Source: Epiperipatus broadwayi
Lineage: Eukaryota > Onychophora > Udeonychophora > Euonychophora > Peripatidae
DNA: 64,000 nucleotides
Direction: 5' to 3'
Assembly: GCA_028023455.1 (NCBI GenBank)
Contig: JAQFVV010012418.1
Location: forward strand, 5,823,244-5,887,243
The stretch's first letter is position 1. Each line of letters starts with the position of its first letter. The notes under the pieces were generated by a model. The model was not told the origin of the DNA. It saw nothing but the letters and a program-made list of their open reading frames with translations, and made no database searches. Below are positions 46,471-58,659 of this stretch, one piece after another. The translations under genes and the position numbers were made by a program.

Positions 46471-48996
46471 ATTTAATTATTATTTAAATCAGAAAAGCAG
46501 TAATAGTTTGGTGATTGAGAATTCTATAGAATGCATATATGCCTATTTAAAACTTATGTGGTATGCAGTTGTAGAGTATTCAGATTTTGATTAAAAATCT
46601 CATATCAATTGTAGTTCAGGCACTAAAATTTTTTATGAAGTCTAAAGCAGTCAAGATATTCGATTATGCTATAAATTTCTTTTAAAATATGAAGTACAGT
46701 ACTTAATAATATGGAAATCACCAATAATATATCAAGAATTAATGAAGTTTCCTTTAAGTTGTTTTATTTGTCTGATGAAATATTTTTAAAAAAATATAAA
46801 CTACAATTTTTTATATAGATAGAGAATTTAAATGAAATTATTACAGAAAGACAGGATTGATGTTCAGAAACACAAGTTTGGAAAAATTAAATATGGAGAT
46901 GTAAGATTTAAACAAAATAAATTTTATCAAATGATGTTTACATATTCTGTATAACAAAATTACTATTAAATTTAGAAAAAAAAAAATTTCATCCACTACT
47001 CACGAGTTGGAAAAATGGCTGCTTGGGTATAGTAAAATGTAGTGCTCTCTGAATAAAAAAAAAATTGTATCTTCAAAATAATTAAAAAATGCCATTTGAA
47101 AAAGTTAAGAAATGACAATTTTTATAGTAGTCTAATATTTATTATCTGATAATTATCTGATGATTAAGTATTATGGAAATACATGTTGAAATTATTGACC
47201 GAAAAGCTTATCTAAATTATGTGGAGAATATTTAGAGATACAGTGGAGCCATGATATACAATGTCAATATACATGGCTTCAATTATATCTTATCCAAATA
47301 AAAAATATAAATAAATTTTTTAAAAAAAGTAAACAAATAAATAATAAAACATTAATAATTAAAAATATATTAAATTTTAAGAACCTTGGTTCAGTGGCAG
47401 CTGTTTTTTATTCGTTAAACATAATGTTCTCAAATCTCAAACATAAATTTAATTAACTATGTTTTTTTACATGATTTGAATACAATTCAGTATAGTAATT
47501 TTAAGGATATGCAAATAAATATATATAAATAAACAAAACAAAATCAATTAAAATTCGTAAATTTAATACATTTTATGATATGGAGGCAGTCAATTTTTCA
47601 TCTCAGATCATTGTATGTGATTACATTTAAAAAACAAAACAAAACATTAAAATTCTTATAGTTAATAAATTTTCCAATACAGGCAGTAGCATTTTTCTGT
47701 ATCAGCCCACCATAACTAATTATTTTTATTAATGTTTCTTTGGTTATATTCAAAGTTTCACTTTATTATTCTTTCAGAATTTGATTTACAGTATTTCACA
47801 TAATAAAATGTTTTCTAAGAGTAATGCTAAAAATTTTATGAAATTGAAAAACATTCATAAAATAGATATTTAAAACATCAAACAATTAAGCTGAATATCA
47901 CCCCAAATGTATTTAATCTCTATGAAAGTCAGAATTTTTCTATTTATTTTATTTTTTTTAAAAAAAAAAATGGTACACTAAGTTTTTTTAATTTTATTTT
48001 TTGAGTGAATGTAGATGAGTAAGCACATATACAGTAAATATATAAGTAAACATATTTTTTCAATTTATTATTAATAACTGCATTATTATTTAATTTTGTT
48101 TATACTATAATTTTAATTCATATATGCATTCTATACATATAAAAAAATGTCTGCATTATATGTGTGTGTATTAAAAACATTTTTACATTTGCAATTCAAT
48201 AAACAATTTAGTATTCTATTGTAATCAAAGCTTATCAACAAAATATGAGCTATTATATGTGATGTAGGAGCCTCAGACCAAAATATAGTGGATACGTGGC
48301 TGCAAAACTGTTGTATAGTGGTTGTCAAACATAAATTTATGCAAATTAAAGTAGTTGTTCACATGTGTGATGTATGCATATGAGTTTCATAAAAAAATAT
48401 TTTTATAATGCTCTCTTGTCAATTGTTGAAGATGTTTATATTTTGATCACACAAAATTTTTATCATTCTTATTTGGATTTTAAGTAGCAAAATTCATATT
48501 GATTATTTACAAAATCTGAATCTACCCTATACAATCCTGGATATCTGATCACTTTAGTCATATGCCTATTGACAAATCTAAATTACAAGCAAACAATCAT
48601 CAAAGAAGAAAATAAATTTGTTAATGGGAATATTGAACAATATTAATTGAATCAGAGAAAGAGAACAAACAAAAAACACTAAAATTAAATAATTTGGATA
48701 ATGACATTTAATCATTAATAATGTACTAACAATTGTTACTTCTCTACACTTTACAAAATAAATTATAATTTACTTATTAGCTTTTATATTTTATAATTTG
48801 CTTACTTTAAATTACTAGAACACATTTTCAATTTCTTGTAATGATAATGCAATTACAAAATTCATTTATGTAAATGAAGCCAAAATGAAAAGTAACTGTA
48901 CTATTTAATTATATTTTAAATTGTATTTAAATAAATACATAATTATAATTTTTGTAATGCCTTTATTTTTTTTGTAAAAAATAATTTTTTTTATAG
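46471..48996. other. Intronic AT-rich stretch before exon f
   Basis: No element or exon was recognised. The 65-codon minus frame at 48131-48328 has no support. Confidence 0.5.
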
Positions 48997-49092
48997 ATTC
49001 TAAACGTAGAACTATTTTTGAATATGACAGAGTGGAATTAAATATGACAGGTGTAAGTAATTTATGTGCTATTTATCTTCATCCATTACCAA
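48997..49092 (+). CDS. PLXDC: PLXDC-like protein, internal exon f
   Basis: Acceptor ttttttttatag and donor GTAAGT bound 96 bases (phase 1 in and out). It encodes NSKRRTIFEYDRVELNMTGV, then SNLCAIYLHPLP. The landmarks RRxIFEYxRxEL and the final PLP match the end of the PLXDC nidogen-like region, where the PSI (cysteine-rich) domain should follow. No exon for the PSI domain, membrane segment or cytoplasmic tail was found in 49093-64000, so the gene continues beyond the window. Confidence 0.93.
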
Positions 49093-50121
49093 GTAAGTAT
49101 AAATTAAAAGGGTTTTATGTTTGATTTTTAAAATAAATAATTTGCATATCCTATGTTCTCTAACTATTTGGATAATTTACATTTTTTTTTAATTTCAATT
49201 TTCAGCAACATTACTATAGATATTTAAGTTTTGACAAATAATTTTTTTTAGATTACTAAATGTAATTCAGAATATATCACACAAACAGTACAATCATGTA
49301 GTGTTGAGTAATTATTCAAGCTCACAATAGATGGCTCTGGTATAAAATAGAGTGAATTGTTGTTTAATGCAGTCTTTTCATCTAGTATTCATTAATTATT
49401 CAAACTTGCAATAGATAATTCTGTAATGAAGTAAATAGAATGAATTATTTCTTACTGATCATTCAGAATAATATCATTATATAAAGAAAGATCAAGTGAT
49501 GAAATAAAATTTAAAGAAGCTTTTGACATTATTAAAAAAAAAAGATGATAGATTACTAAAAAAAAAATGCAACAAATTATTACTATAGATGGACTGGGTA
49601 ATATATCAACTTACAAAATCATATATAAGCTAAATTTTGTTGTTAAAATGGAATGCTAAGAAATTTGAACATTTTTTTTTACATTCTTTGTATTTTCAAT
49701 TAATGAAAAGATAAGGTACTTTATTAGTGCATGTAATGAAAGACAATGTAATATAATTAATAAAAAATGTAAGAGAACAAAAAAATATTTAGTTAATAGC
49801 TGAAGTAATGGAAAAAATGATAAAGCAAAGAAGATTGAAAAATATGAATTCTGTACAAGATAAAAATATATATTAAATGAAACGTGAAACAAATAAGCTA
49901 AAAATAATTAGAAAAGGAATATAGGGAGATATGTTTTATTTAATATATCATAGAATGAAACGATTTAATTAGGGAAAAAAAAGAATGAAACAAAAATTGA
50001 AATTAAAACTAGTAAACTTTTACTAAAAGAAAGTGGTTGCATTGACAAGATGGGAAAAATACCTAAATAGTTTATATATGCCTAACTAGTCTATATTCCT
50101 TTAGTTAAAGAATATAACATA
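49093..50121. other. Intronic stretch after exon f
   Basis: No exon, RNA or element was recognised. The 78-codon minus frame at 49656-49892 is phenylalanine/leucine-rich and unsupported. Confidence 0.5.
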
Positions 50122-52133
50122 TACACACATCATCATCATCATCAACCATTATCAATCCACTGCAGGATGAAGGTCTCTCCAAGTTTAATCCATCTTTTCC
50201 GATCTTTAGCTTCTCTTCTCCACATCACCCCTGCACACTTTCTTATTTCATCCATCCATCTCACATGTGGTCTCTTTCTGGATCTTTTACAATCTCTTGG
50301 AATCCAGTTTAAAATTTCAATTGTCCATCTATTATCATCTCTTCTAGCAATATGTCCAGCCCAACTCCACTTCAATCTTTTAATTTTTTCAATGAGGTCA
50401 GTAACACCTGTTTGTTCTCTTACCCATACATTGTGTTTTCGATCTCTTCTTGTTACTCCCAACATGCATCTCTCCATACTTCTTTGAGTGGTCTGAAGTC
50501 TCTGTATTGCTCTTCTATTAAGTGTCCAAGTCTCAGATCCATAAGTAAGAACTGGTAAAACACATTTGTTAAAAACCTTCTTTTTCAAACACATAGGCAT
50601 ATTTCCTTTTAGTATCAAGTTAATTCTACCAAAAGCACTCCAACCAAGTTTAATTCTATGATTAATTGCTTCCATTATGTTTCCATCTGTATTAATAATC
50701 TGACCAAGGTATTTGTAACTGTTAACTTCTTCTAATTCATCATAATCAATCTTTATTTTCATATTTTGAGCAAATCGATTAAACATTACTTTAGTCTTTT
50801 TAACATTTATCTTTAGTCCTACTTTCATCTGATAATTCCTGCAACATATCCTGCAGCTCTGAAGCATTATTTGCAAAAACAACTACATCATCTGCGAAAT
50901 CTAAATGACTTAAATAATCTCCATTTATTTTCACTCCTTTAGTTTCCCATTTTAATCCACAAAATACTTCTTGCAGCACTGCTGTAAAAAGTTTTGGAGA
51001 TATGGAGTCACCTTGTCTTACACCTTTCTCCATGTTGACTTTCCCAGTATCATTATGTAATCTAATTGTTGCTGTTGCATTTTTATAAATATTCTTCAAA
51101 ATATGACAATATCCTGGATCTATACCTTGATGATCCAATGCTTTAATCACTGAAGAAATGTTTATAGAATCAAATGCCTTTTCATAATCTACAAATCCAA
51201 AACATAATGACAACTCATATTCATTCGTCCTTTCTATAACTTCTCTCAACATCTGGATATGATCTACTGTACTAAAACCACTTTTAAATCCAGATTGTTC
51301 TCTTGGTTGGTGGAAATCCAATGTTCTCTGTAGACGAGTTGTAATTATCTTGGTAAAAATTTTATATAAAACTGATAAAAGGCAAATAGGTCTGTAATTT
51401 CTAATATCTTCTTTATCACCTTTTTTAAATATTAATATTATTACTGCATTCTTCCAATCATCCGGTACATCTTTATCATTTAGATATTTGGTATATAACT
51501 TTGCTAAAATTTTTTCTATTTCTTCACCTGCTTCTTTTAATATATCAATTATAATTCGATCATTTCCTGGAGCCTTTCCTTTCTTCATACATTTAATTGC
51601 GTATCTCACTTCTTCATTTAAAATTCTGGGCAATTCGGAAGATGTAATAGATATAGGAGGTACTTGTTCTTTATTACTATATAATTCTTGATAAAAATCT
51701 TCTACCAATTTCATGATGTCATCTCTCTTTTTAGTAACAATTCCCTCTTTTTTTTCTTATTGCAGATATAAATTTCCTACCAATACCAATATGTTGTTTT
51801 ACATTCTTAAGACTTTTATTTTCTTCTACAGCTTTCCTTGCTTATATCATTTTCAACTCTTTTCCGCACCATTTTACAAAATTCGAGATATTCAATTCTT
51901 TTTAATGCATCATTTTTATATATCTTCATATTCTTTCTTTTCTTCATAAATTCTCTAGTCTCAGTAGAAATTTTATTGGCCAATTGCTGCTTTTTTTTAC
52001 CAGCTATTTTTGTTGCAGTTTTTAAAAGTGTATCAGTTATTTTCATATTAATTTCATTCAAATCTGAATCATGTTCAAAATCTACTAATACTTGAAACCG
52101 ATTTGTAAGTTCTAATTTAAATTCATTAGAATT
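50122..52133 (-). mobile_element. RTE-clade LINE, 5'-truncated copy 1
   Basis: Minus-strand reverse transcriptase in two frames. The first (50800-51714) has AIKCMKKGKAPGNDRIIIDI, IFKKGD...NYRPICLLSVLYKI, GFVDYEKAFDSI and HLDFADDVVVFAN with the catalytic F-A-D-D. The second (50142-50882) continues KVGLKINVKKTKVMF, YLGQIIN and the C-terminal VRWMDEIRK...LGETFILQWIDNG. These blocks and the short 3' end of ATGATG repeats are typical of RTE. Relative to copy 2, eight bases (gaaagtag) are missing near 50818-50830, causing the frameshift. The endonuclease is missing because the copy breaks at about 52133. Confidence 0.9.
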
Positions 52134-52539
52134 ATATATTTATACACACATATAAATATATAATAGAAATAACAAATCTTATTTGAAAGGGAAAATTATA
52201 TAGATAATGATGAAATAGATCACATAATAATGAAAGAAGTTTTAAAAGCTTTAACTAAAATGAGAAATTACAATGCTCAAGGAATTAGAAAAAAATCAAG
52301 TTAAATCATTTTCTTATTTAGCATATCAATTTTTTTTAAAAAAAAAAAAAAGCTTAACTATAGTAAAGGAATCTTTAAAGATTTCATTCATTTGATAGAT
52401 TCACCATTGGCTTTATTAAAGTTCTTCAGTTTTGCCACTGTATCTATAGAGTTAACAGTCATTAACTAGGAAGTTCACAGTTTGTGTTTAAATACGTCTA
52501 CACGGGGCACTGACTGTTAAATTCCATTTATGAAGCAGT

Positions 52540-52715
52540 AAAGAACAAAAGTAGGAGTTGTCCTGAATTTTTTAATGAAACTCTACTGACATCTATTTGT
52601 GTGTTATTACTAACAAGTTGTTTGTATTTGGAAAGTTTAAATAAAGTTTAAAATTTTCTATACATTCAACATTCACTCATAAATGATGGAAAAAGTCCAG
52701 TATATCACATCTTAT
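52540..52715 (+). mobile_element. PLE tail fragment
   Basis: Matches the AT-rich tail of P2/P4: gtgtgttattactaac, gtttggaaagtttaaataaagttt-like and atgatggaaaaagtcca. Only the terminal part is left. Confidence 0.5.
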
Positions 52716-52829
52716 CAAATCCACATATCTTCATTGCTGGATCTGGAAAATTAAATTTGTTGGAATCATATAAGAACTTTGGTTTTTACACCATAATTTG
52801 CAGATGTTTGAAAATATTCTTGATTGAAC

Positions 52830-54640
52830 ACCCAGAAAGGGAATCTCAATTTGAGACAGGTCTTAGATGGTGAAGCTATAACTTGAATTATTTTCAAGTT
52901 TAATCTACTTAACAGCTTTTTACATCTTTTTGTGAGGCAATTTCTCTTCTTATATTTAATAGAAAAATATGTAGGAAACTACTGCAAAAGAATAGACTTG
53001 AGTATACAATATTATATCTCATGATAATATTAAGTGAGCTTTTAGTAATTTAGATTTAGCACATTTTCTCCAAATAGGTTCATAGCATTCATTAGTAGAA
53101 TATGCTAGTGCTAAGAAAACTGTTTGTAAACTACTTACATCACAATTCAAACTTTTTATTCAACCATTTTTCCAAGGAGATTATTCCAAGAGATTATTTT
53201 AAATTTAATCATAAGGATTAATACCTAAGAAAAATGGGCTACAGTCCAAGGTTAATTTTAAGTAGTATGGATTGGAATTGTATTTAAGTATGGGATCGCT
53301 AAAGGTTATGTATTGATGCCAGAATATTTCCCTGTCATTTAGATGAAAGGTTGAACATATTTTTATTGTTGGGGTAAAATACCAATCTTTAAAAAAGATT
53401 TTTAAACTTTTATATACTTATTACAAGACATTTCTGTTTTTGGAAAATTCTCTTGTATGAAGTCAAAGCAACTTTTCTATTGAAAAGTATTTTATCAAGT
53501 AAATTAATGATTTTCTTAAATTTAAGAATTTTAGAGATTTCTAGAAGAGGACTTGAAGTTAAATCAAGAAAAGTAGCAACAATTTTTGATTTATTTTGAA
53601 AACACATTTTAATGCGAATTATTAAAGATAAAACTTGTTCATAGCATCTTTTTCTTGACTTAAATCCAGGCTGCTCTGTAGATATGTCTCTTAATTATTG
53701 GCAAAATTAATTTAATATGATTCTTTCAAATGGCTTGTAAGAAACACATGATAATGGGTAATATTTTTTTTTGTCATAATTAATTTTATTCTTTAAGACA
53801 GTTTTGCTTTTATATCACTTTTTGGAATAGTTTCTGTATGAATAATGATGTTAAATAATTTTGTCAAAATGCTTTGGCTTTAATCCTAATTTTTTTAGAA
53901 ACTGGAAGTATGCCATCTACTTCTGGGACATTTCCTAGTTTAAGACTTTCATGGATGAGTTCATTCTTTTCAGAAATGTTTCTCAATTTTATTCAATTAA
54001 TTTTAGTTTGAAGTTTTGCTCTAATGATGTTTTTTCTTATTCTTTGAGTCTTGGGTTAGAAGTCTGATATATAATACCAACAATCTCATTAGCATTGAAA
54101 GTAATAGTTCTTTTAAAAAATACTTCTACAATCACCAACTTTATATATAAGTTTCCAAGTCTTTTGACTAGATTTTGTAATATTTTCTTTCCATGGTTTT
54201 TCTTCTTTTTTTATAGCATTATTCAACGATTTTATAAGTATGTCAGAAATTTTTTGTTGTTTAATAGATTTAAAAAATCACTATTAGGATCATTCCTGAT
54301 TTTGTTTCAACTTATAATGAATTTTTTGTTAATATCTTCAAGGGATGAATCCTTTGATAGTTGTTGTTATGAGTTTATTAAATCTATATAGTAAGAGAGA
54401 TTTGATGAAAATCTATTAAATGTTTTTTCCAAGATATCAAGGTAATTCCATCTCAGAACAATAGGAATGCTAGTTTCAAGAGTTGGCCACAGGGGAAATG
54501 ATATATTAGTAGATTTTCTGGTAATGATGATAAATTTTTAGTTAAAACAAAGCATAAACTAGGGATTGTCTCTGTTCCCCATCTGCATAAATAGAATGTT
54601 CCTTATTTCTTGGCATTACAAAATAAGTTCATGTTGATTA
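52830..54640 (-). pseudogene. Jockey-like LINE reverse transcriptase relic
   Basis: On the minus strand, in shifting frames: KLGNVPEVDGMLPVSKK near 53900, SYKPFERIILN and ISTEQPGFKSRKRCYEQVL near 53690, KIVATFLDLTSS at about 53570, STFHLNDRE near 53340 and ALAYSTNECYEPIWRK near 53090. These follow, in order, the finger, palm and C-terminal blocks of Jockey/CR1-type elements (the FLDLT block is the first catalytic D). Upstream of 54000 some endonuclease-linker-like sequence may remain. Many stops, old copy. Confidence 0.65.
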
Positions 54641-55249
54641 AATTTATCCATTCTAAAATTGACAACTAGATTAATCCTTATTTGCATATCTATTAGAAAT
54701 GAAATCTGTAAATAAAGAAAGTGTATGATAATTTGGAAGTGGAGGGTGGACTCAATTTGTACTGGCAGATGTAAAAATTGTTGATCTAAATGATGATAGC
54801 AATATTAATTGAACTATCTTCAATAAAAATTGATTATTTTACAAGATCCTTTAGTAACCATACCATGTTAAAATGCATTCCATCAATATGAATTTAGGAA
54901 TTTTAAAAGAGTACATTATTAGAATGATGAATCTCCTGATGTTCAATTATGTATTAACATTCTGTTGAACAATTTGTAGAAGATCTCTAATTCTCTTTGT
55001 TAAGTTGATAATATATCTGGCATTTCAGATGTTCCATGATTGCCAATACCATGAAGACATTTTTTATTTCAAAAGTCTAGTGACTTCATTGTTGTAATCT
55101 TAGTATGGCTATCCACTATATTTCCAGAATCATATTAATAGCTTTATTGTATGTTTTTATAATCTGTCCAATTAGGAGATCATCAAGATGAAGTTTGTTT
55201 TTCATATGTTGCAAATAGTTTCACATATTAATGCATTCTTCTTGGAGGT

Positions 55250-55365
55250 GGGATGGAGGATTAGGGAAAGTATTAATTTATTCATCCCAAACAAGCACTG
55301 GAAACTGCAATTCATGGATCTCGAGCTTTAGAGTTCACCTTTCTACCACTACATTAAATTATTAA
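55250..55365 (-). repeat. Possible tRNA-derived SINE fragment
   Basis: Minus strand reads TTTAATGTAGTGGTAGA (A-box-like), followed by a B-box-like region and ttccagtgcttg. It can be aligned with 62723-62800, which is better preserved. Confidence 0.35.
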
Positions 55366-55569
55366 AAAGTTTGAGAGAATTAAGTGATATTTGTAATATA
55401 ATTTTTGACTCAGGAGAAAGGCCATTAAATTTTCTTTCAAGGTCAGTGATTCTAATAATGATAAGTGAAGATGTAGAATAAATTAATCTTATATATAGCT
55501 AGGTGTTATAGAACATCTTGAATAAGTGAAATTTCTAAAACATTTATATCTGAAAAACAGATTGAATTA

Positions 55570-55735
55570 GAAAAAACAGATAGAGGCAGATATACAATTG
55601 GAAGATTGATAACTATTATTGAGATATATGCAGACAAAGCATTTGATAGATTTGAGATTACTTTGTTGAATATTTTAAAAAAGAGAGATCATTTATTAGA
55701 AATTTTTTATAAGAATTCAAAGATATTTAATATTT
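55570..55735 (+). pseudogene. LINE reverse-transcriptase relic, 5' part
   Basis: The + strand encodes IEIYADKAFDRFEITLLNIL followed by a lysine-rich helix, matching the palm block with the first catalytic D (DYxKAFDRVE) of LINE polymerases. The R6 insertion at 55736 interrupts it. The continuation is at 56936-57230. Confidence 0.6.
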
Positions 55736-55841
55736 CAAAATACATCAAAACTCTCCATATAGTAGTGCCATCTTGTGCTAACAAGAGCAATCAGTGGATG
55801 CCAGAAGGCTTGTGCATAAAATCCCTATCTAGTGCCTACTC

Positions 55842-55900
55842 ATCCAATATCCCCAGACTAGTTTCTGGCTTGTGGCCTTCATCAGTGAGGAGCCTTGGAT
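55842..55900 (-). ncRNA. Type I hammerhead ribozyme motif, R6 unit 1
   Basis: Same sequence as the two + strand copies, on the minus strand: full core CTGATGA and GAAA, GGC/GCC stem II and ATCCAA...TTGGAT outer stem I. Confidence 0.72.
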
Positions 55901-56235
55901 CTGAGAGCACTGCACCTAGATCTTAGGATCTAATGCAACCCTCCAGCACCCACCTTTTAATTCTATTTAACTACAAAACTATGAGATTGAAATTGAAAAC
56001 ACTATTAATATTTTCAACCCAAGCTCAATAGCTTATATAGTCATATGGGTCTGAACTCAATTCAGTACCCATACATTTTGGTGTCTTTGGCTCTTTAACA
56101 ACCATAGCCACCACTATCCTATTAGGCAGGATTGGTGTTAAACCACTAAACATCACATTTTGTAGTTAAATAGAGTTAAAAGGTGGGTGCTGGAGGGTTG
56201 CATTAGATCCTAAGATCTAGGTGCAGTGCTCTCAG

Positions 56236-56294
56236 ATCCAAGGCTCCTCACTGATGAAGGCCACAAGCCAGAAACTAGTCTGGGGATATTGGAT
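56236..56294 (+). ncRNA. Type I hammerhead ribozyme motif, R6 unit 2
   Basis: ATCCAA and TCCTCA (56236-56250) pair with TGGGGA and TTGGAT (56281-56294) as a two-part stem I with an internal loop. CTGATGA is 56251-56257. Stem II is GGC-CACAA-GCC, and GAAA is 56271-56274. Stem III is a minimal A-U and C-G pair around TA, and cleavage would follow the C of GTC at 56280. An open stem I with a very short stem III is the type I form known from metazoan repeats and PLEs. The A-A apposition at the base of stem II is atypical. Confidence 0.75.
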
Positions 56295-56701
56295 GAGTAG
56301 GCACTAGATAGGGATTTTATGCACAAGCCTTCTGGCATCCACTGATTGCTCTTGTTAGCACAAAATGGCACTACTATATGGAGAGTTTTGATGTATTTTG
56401 AATTGTTTAATAACAATTATTGTGCTAGTATGAGATAGTGATCATGTGATGTTTAGTGGTTTAACACCAATCCTGCCTAATAGTTTAGTGGTGGCTATGG
56501 TTGTTAAAGAGCCAAAGACACCAAAATGTATGGGTACTGAATTGAGTTCAGACCCATATGACTATATAAGCTATTGAGCTTGGGTTGAAAATATTAATAG
56601 TGTTTTCAATTTCAATCTCATAGTTTTGTAGTTAAATAGAGTTAAAAGGTGGGTGCTGGAGGGTTGCATTAGATCCTAAGATCTAGGTGCAGTGCTCTCA
56701 G

Positions 56702-56760
56702 ATCCAAGGCTCCTCACTGATGAAGGCCACAAGCCAGAAACTAGTCTGGGGATATTGGAT
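56702..56760 (+). ncRNA. Type I hammerhead ribozyme motif, R6 unit 3
   Basis: Identical layout to unit 2. Predicted cleavage is after 56746. Cleavage at both + copies would release 56281-56746, one 466-base monomer. Confidence 0.75.
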
Positions 56761-56935
56761 GAGTAGGCACTAGATAGGGATTTTGTGCACAAGCCTTCTG
56801 GCATCCACTGATTGCTCTTGTTAGCACAAGATGGCACTACTATATGGAGAGTTTTGATGTATTTTGAATTGTTTAATAACAATTATTGTGCTAGTATGAG
56901 ATAGTGATCATGTGATGTTTAGATATTTAATATTT

Positions 56936-57230
56936 GTTTTCATATAGAAGAGATATGTACAGTGAAGTGTATAATACAAAGATTTTGCATATTCTGTTTA
57001 ATACAGTATATTCTTAGATGAAGTTGTTAAATAAGTATTGTTTTGATAATTATGGAATGAACAGTTGAATAGAAAGATGAATTGTAGCCAGATTAAATAA
57101 TGATATAGTAATACTTGTAGATAGTAAGGATGAGATTAACAAAATATGTTGTATGATTGATAGAATTTTATCATAAGTTTGAGATGAAAGCCAGTATAAA
57201 TATTAATAAAACTAAGGCAATGAAAGTAAG
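56936..57230 (+). pseudogene. LINE reverse-transcriptase relic, 3' part
   Basis: Continues the relic cut by R6. It reads LNNDIVILVDSKDEINKICC, in which the N-N-D replaces the catalytic A-D-D, and then FEMKASININKTKAMKV, the block that follows the catalytic box. Stops intervene. Confidence 0.6.
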
Positions 57231-57241
57231 TGATGAGATGA

Positions 57242-57509
57242 AGACATTGTTAAGGAATTACAGAGTAGATTAATGTATACTGAATATGATGAAATTGATG
57301 TATTGATTCCACATCTCATTGATTCTGTAATTTTTATCATTATGTTTTAATTGATATGTTGTTATTTTATTATTTAGACATTGTTAAGGAATTACAAAGT
57401 AGATTAATGTATACTGAATATGATGAAATTGATGTATTGATTCCACATCTCATTGATTCTGTAATTTTTATCATTATGTTTTAATTGATATGTTGTTATT
57501 TTATTATTT
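57242..57509 (+). repeat. Recent tandem duplication, 134-bp unit
   Basis: 57242-57375 and 57376-57509 are nearly identical (one difference seen, cagag against caaag), beginning agacattgttaagg. It is non-coding and follows the LINE relic. Confidence 0.9.
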
Positions 57510-58448
57510 ATGTACTAGCTTAATAAATAAATTTAGTTTAAACATAACCTATTGTTATTTATGTTATCATTAAATAACACTTTATTATTATTATATATAT
57601 TTGGTTTCTAACTTCATATTCTATAAATTTTTAAACAAATTTGACGGAAAAACTGAGTTATTAACATTTGGGTAATAAGATAAAATACCAACTAAACATA
57701 ATTTTAAAGAAATATATAAAGGAAATTTTCACTTAATATTTAGAATTTTTTTTATATTAAAAAGAGTAACAGCCATAATGACCCATCTATGAGCAACTTG
57801 TGACATATCCAACTACAATTGCCAGTTTTTGTCTAAAAGTTCTTCTATCAAAAAAATATATAAAAGATGTTGCTGTATCTAGAAACAAAGTGATAAATTT
57901 GATCAATGCCTATGATATAAGAATCAACATTAAATTAGTCTTCAGTATAGTTTTATATTTTATAAAAGCAACTAAGATTATTATTTAATGATTATAAGTG
58001 ATAGATTTCAGAGAGAGAAAAATATAAGTTGGCTATTGTGATTTTTATTATATTGTTTTTAATTATTATATAATGTTTTGAATTACAATTTCACTCTTGT
58101 TTTCACTTGCTCACTCCTGCTTTATAGCAGTCTTCTTCAGCCTATATATATATTCAGAATGTACAGTTTTATAATTCACATAATAAAAATTAATTAAAGT
58201 ATAAATTAATCATAATATAAAATTGTCTAAATATGTACCAATTTATAAATAGTATATACATATATATAATTTACTATCTTCACTATCATTTAGAATAAAA
58301 TAAAATAACTTAACAAAAAGTGTAAAAAGAGAAGTTGTTTATATAATAATATAAAATATAATTAAATCACAAATTTAAAGATATAAAATTAGAGAATAAT
58401 ATAGATAGAGAAATGTAAGATGATTATGTTCTGTGTATTTGTCAAATT
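57510..58448. other. AT-rich intron with possible repeat tail
   Basis: Mostly featureless. Around 58085-58145 the minus strand contains ctgaagaagactgct and a short inverted repeat agcag/ctgct, reminiscent of PLE tails, but not enough to call. Confidence 0.4.
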
Positions 58449-58659
58449 ATCATCATCATCAACCATTATCAATCCACTGCAGAAGGAAGGTCTCTCCAAG
58501 TTAAATCCATCTTCTCCGATCTCTAGCATCTCATCTTCACATTAGCTCTGCACACTGTCTTGGAATCCAGTTTAAGATTTCAATTGTCCATCTATTATAA
58601 TCTCTTCTAGCAATATATCCAGCCAACTCTGCTTCAGTCTTTTAATTTTTTCATTGAGG

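Larger units (their letters stand above)
55736..56920. mobile_element. Hammerhead-bearing repeat R6: inverted unit plus tandem dimer
   Basis: The insertion is flanked by the identical 15-mer AGATATTTAATATTT at 55721-55735 and 56921-56935. It comprises one unit on the minus strand (55736-56158), then two + strand units in tandem. The sequence tgtagttaaataga recurs at a spacing of exactly 466 bases (56161 and 56627), and the two + units differ at only a few positions. Three core-intact hammerhead motifs lie inside. The three short reading frames at 55606, 56210 and 56676 are the same repeat read in either direction, not genes. Confidence 0.9.

Noticed and set aside
55606-56882. Three related frames of 68-106 codons sharing a C-terminal segment
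   Set aside because: All are translations of the 466-bp hammerhead repeat in either orientation; the part before the repeat in the first is a LINE relic.
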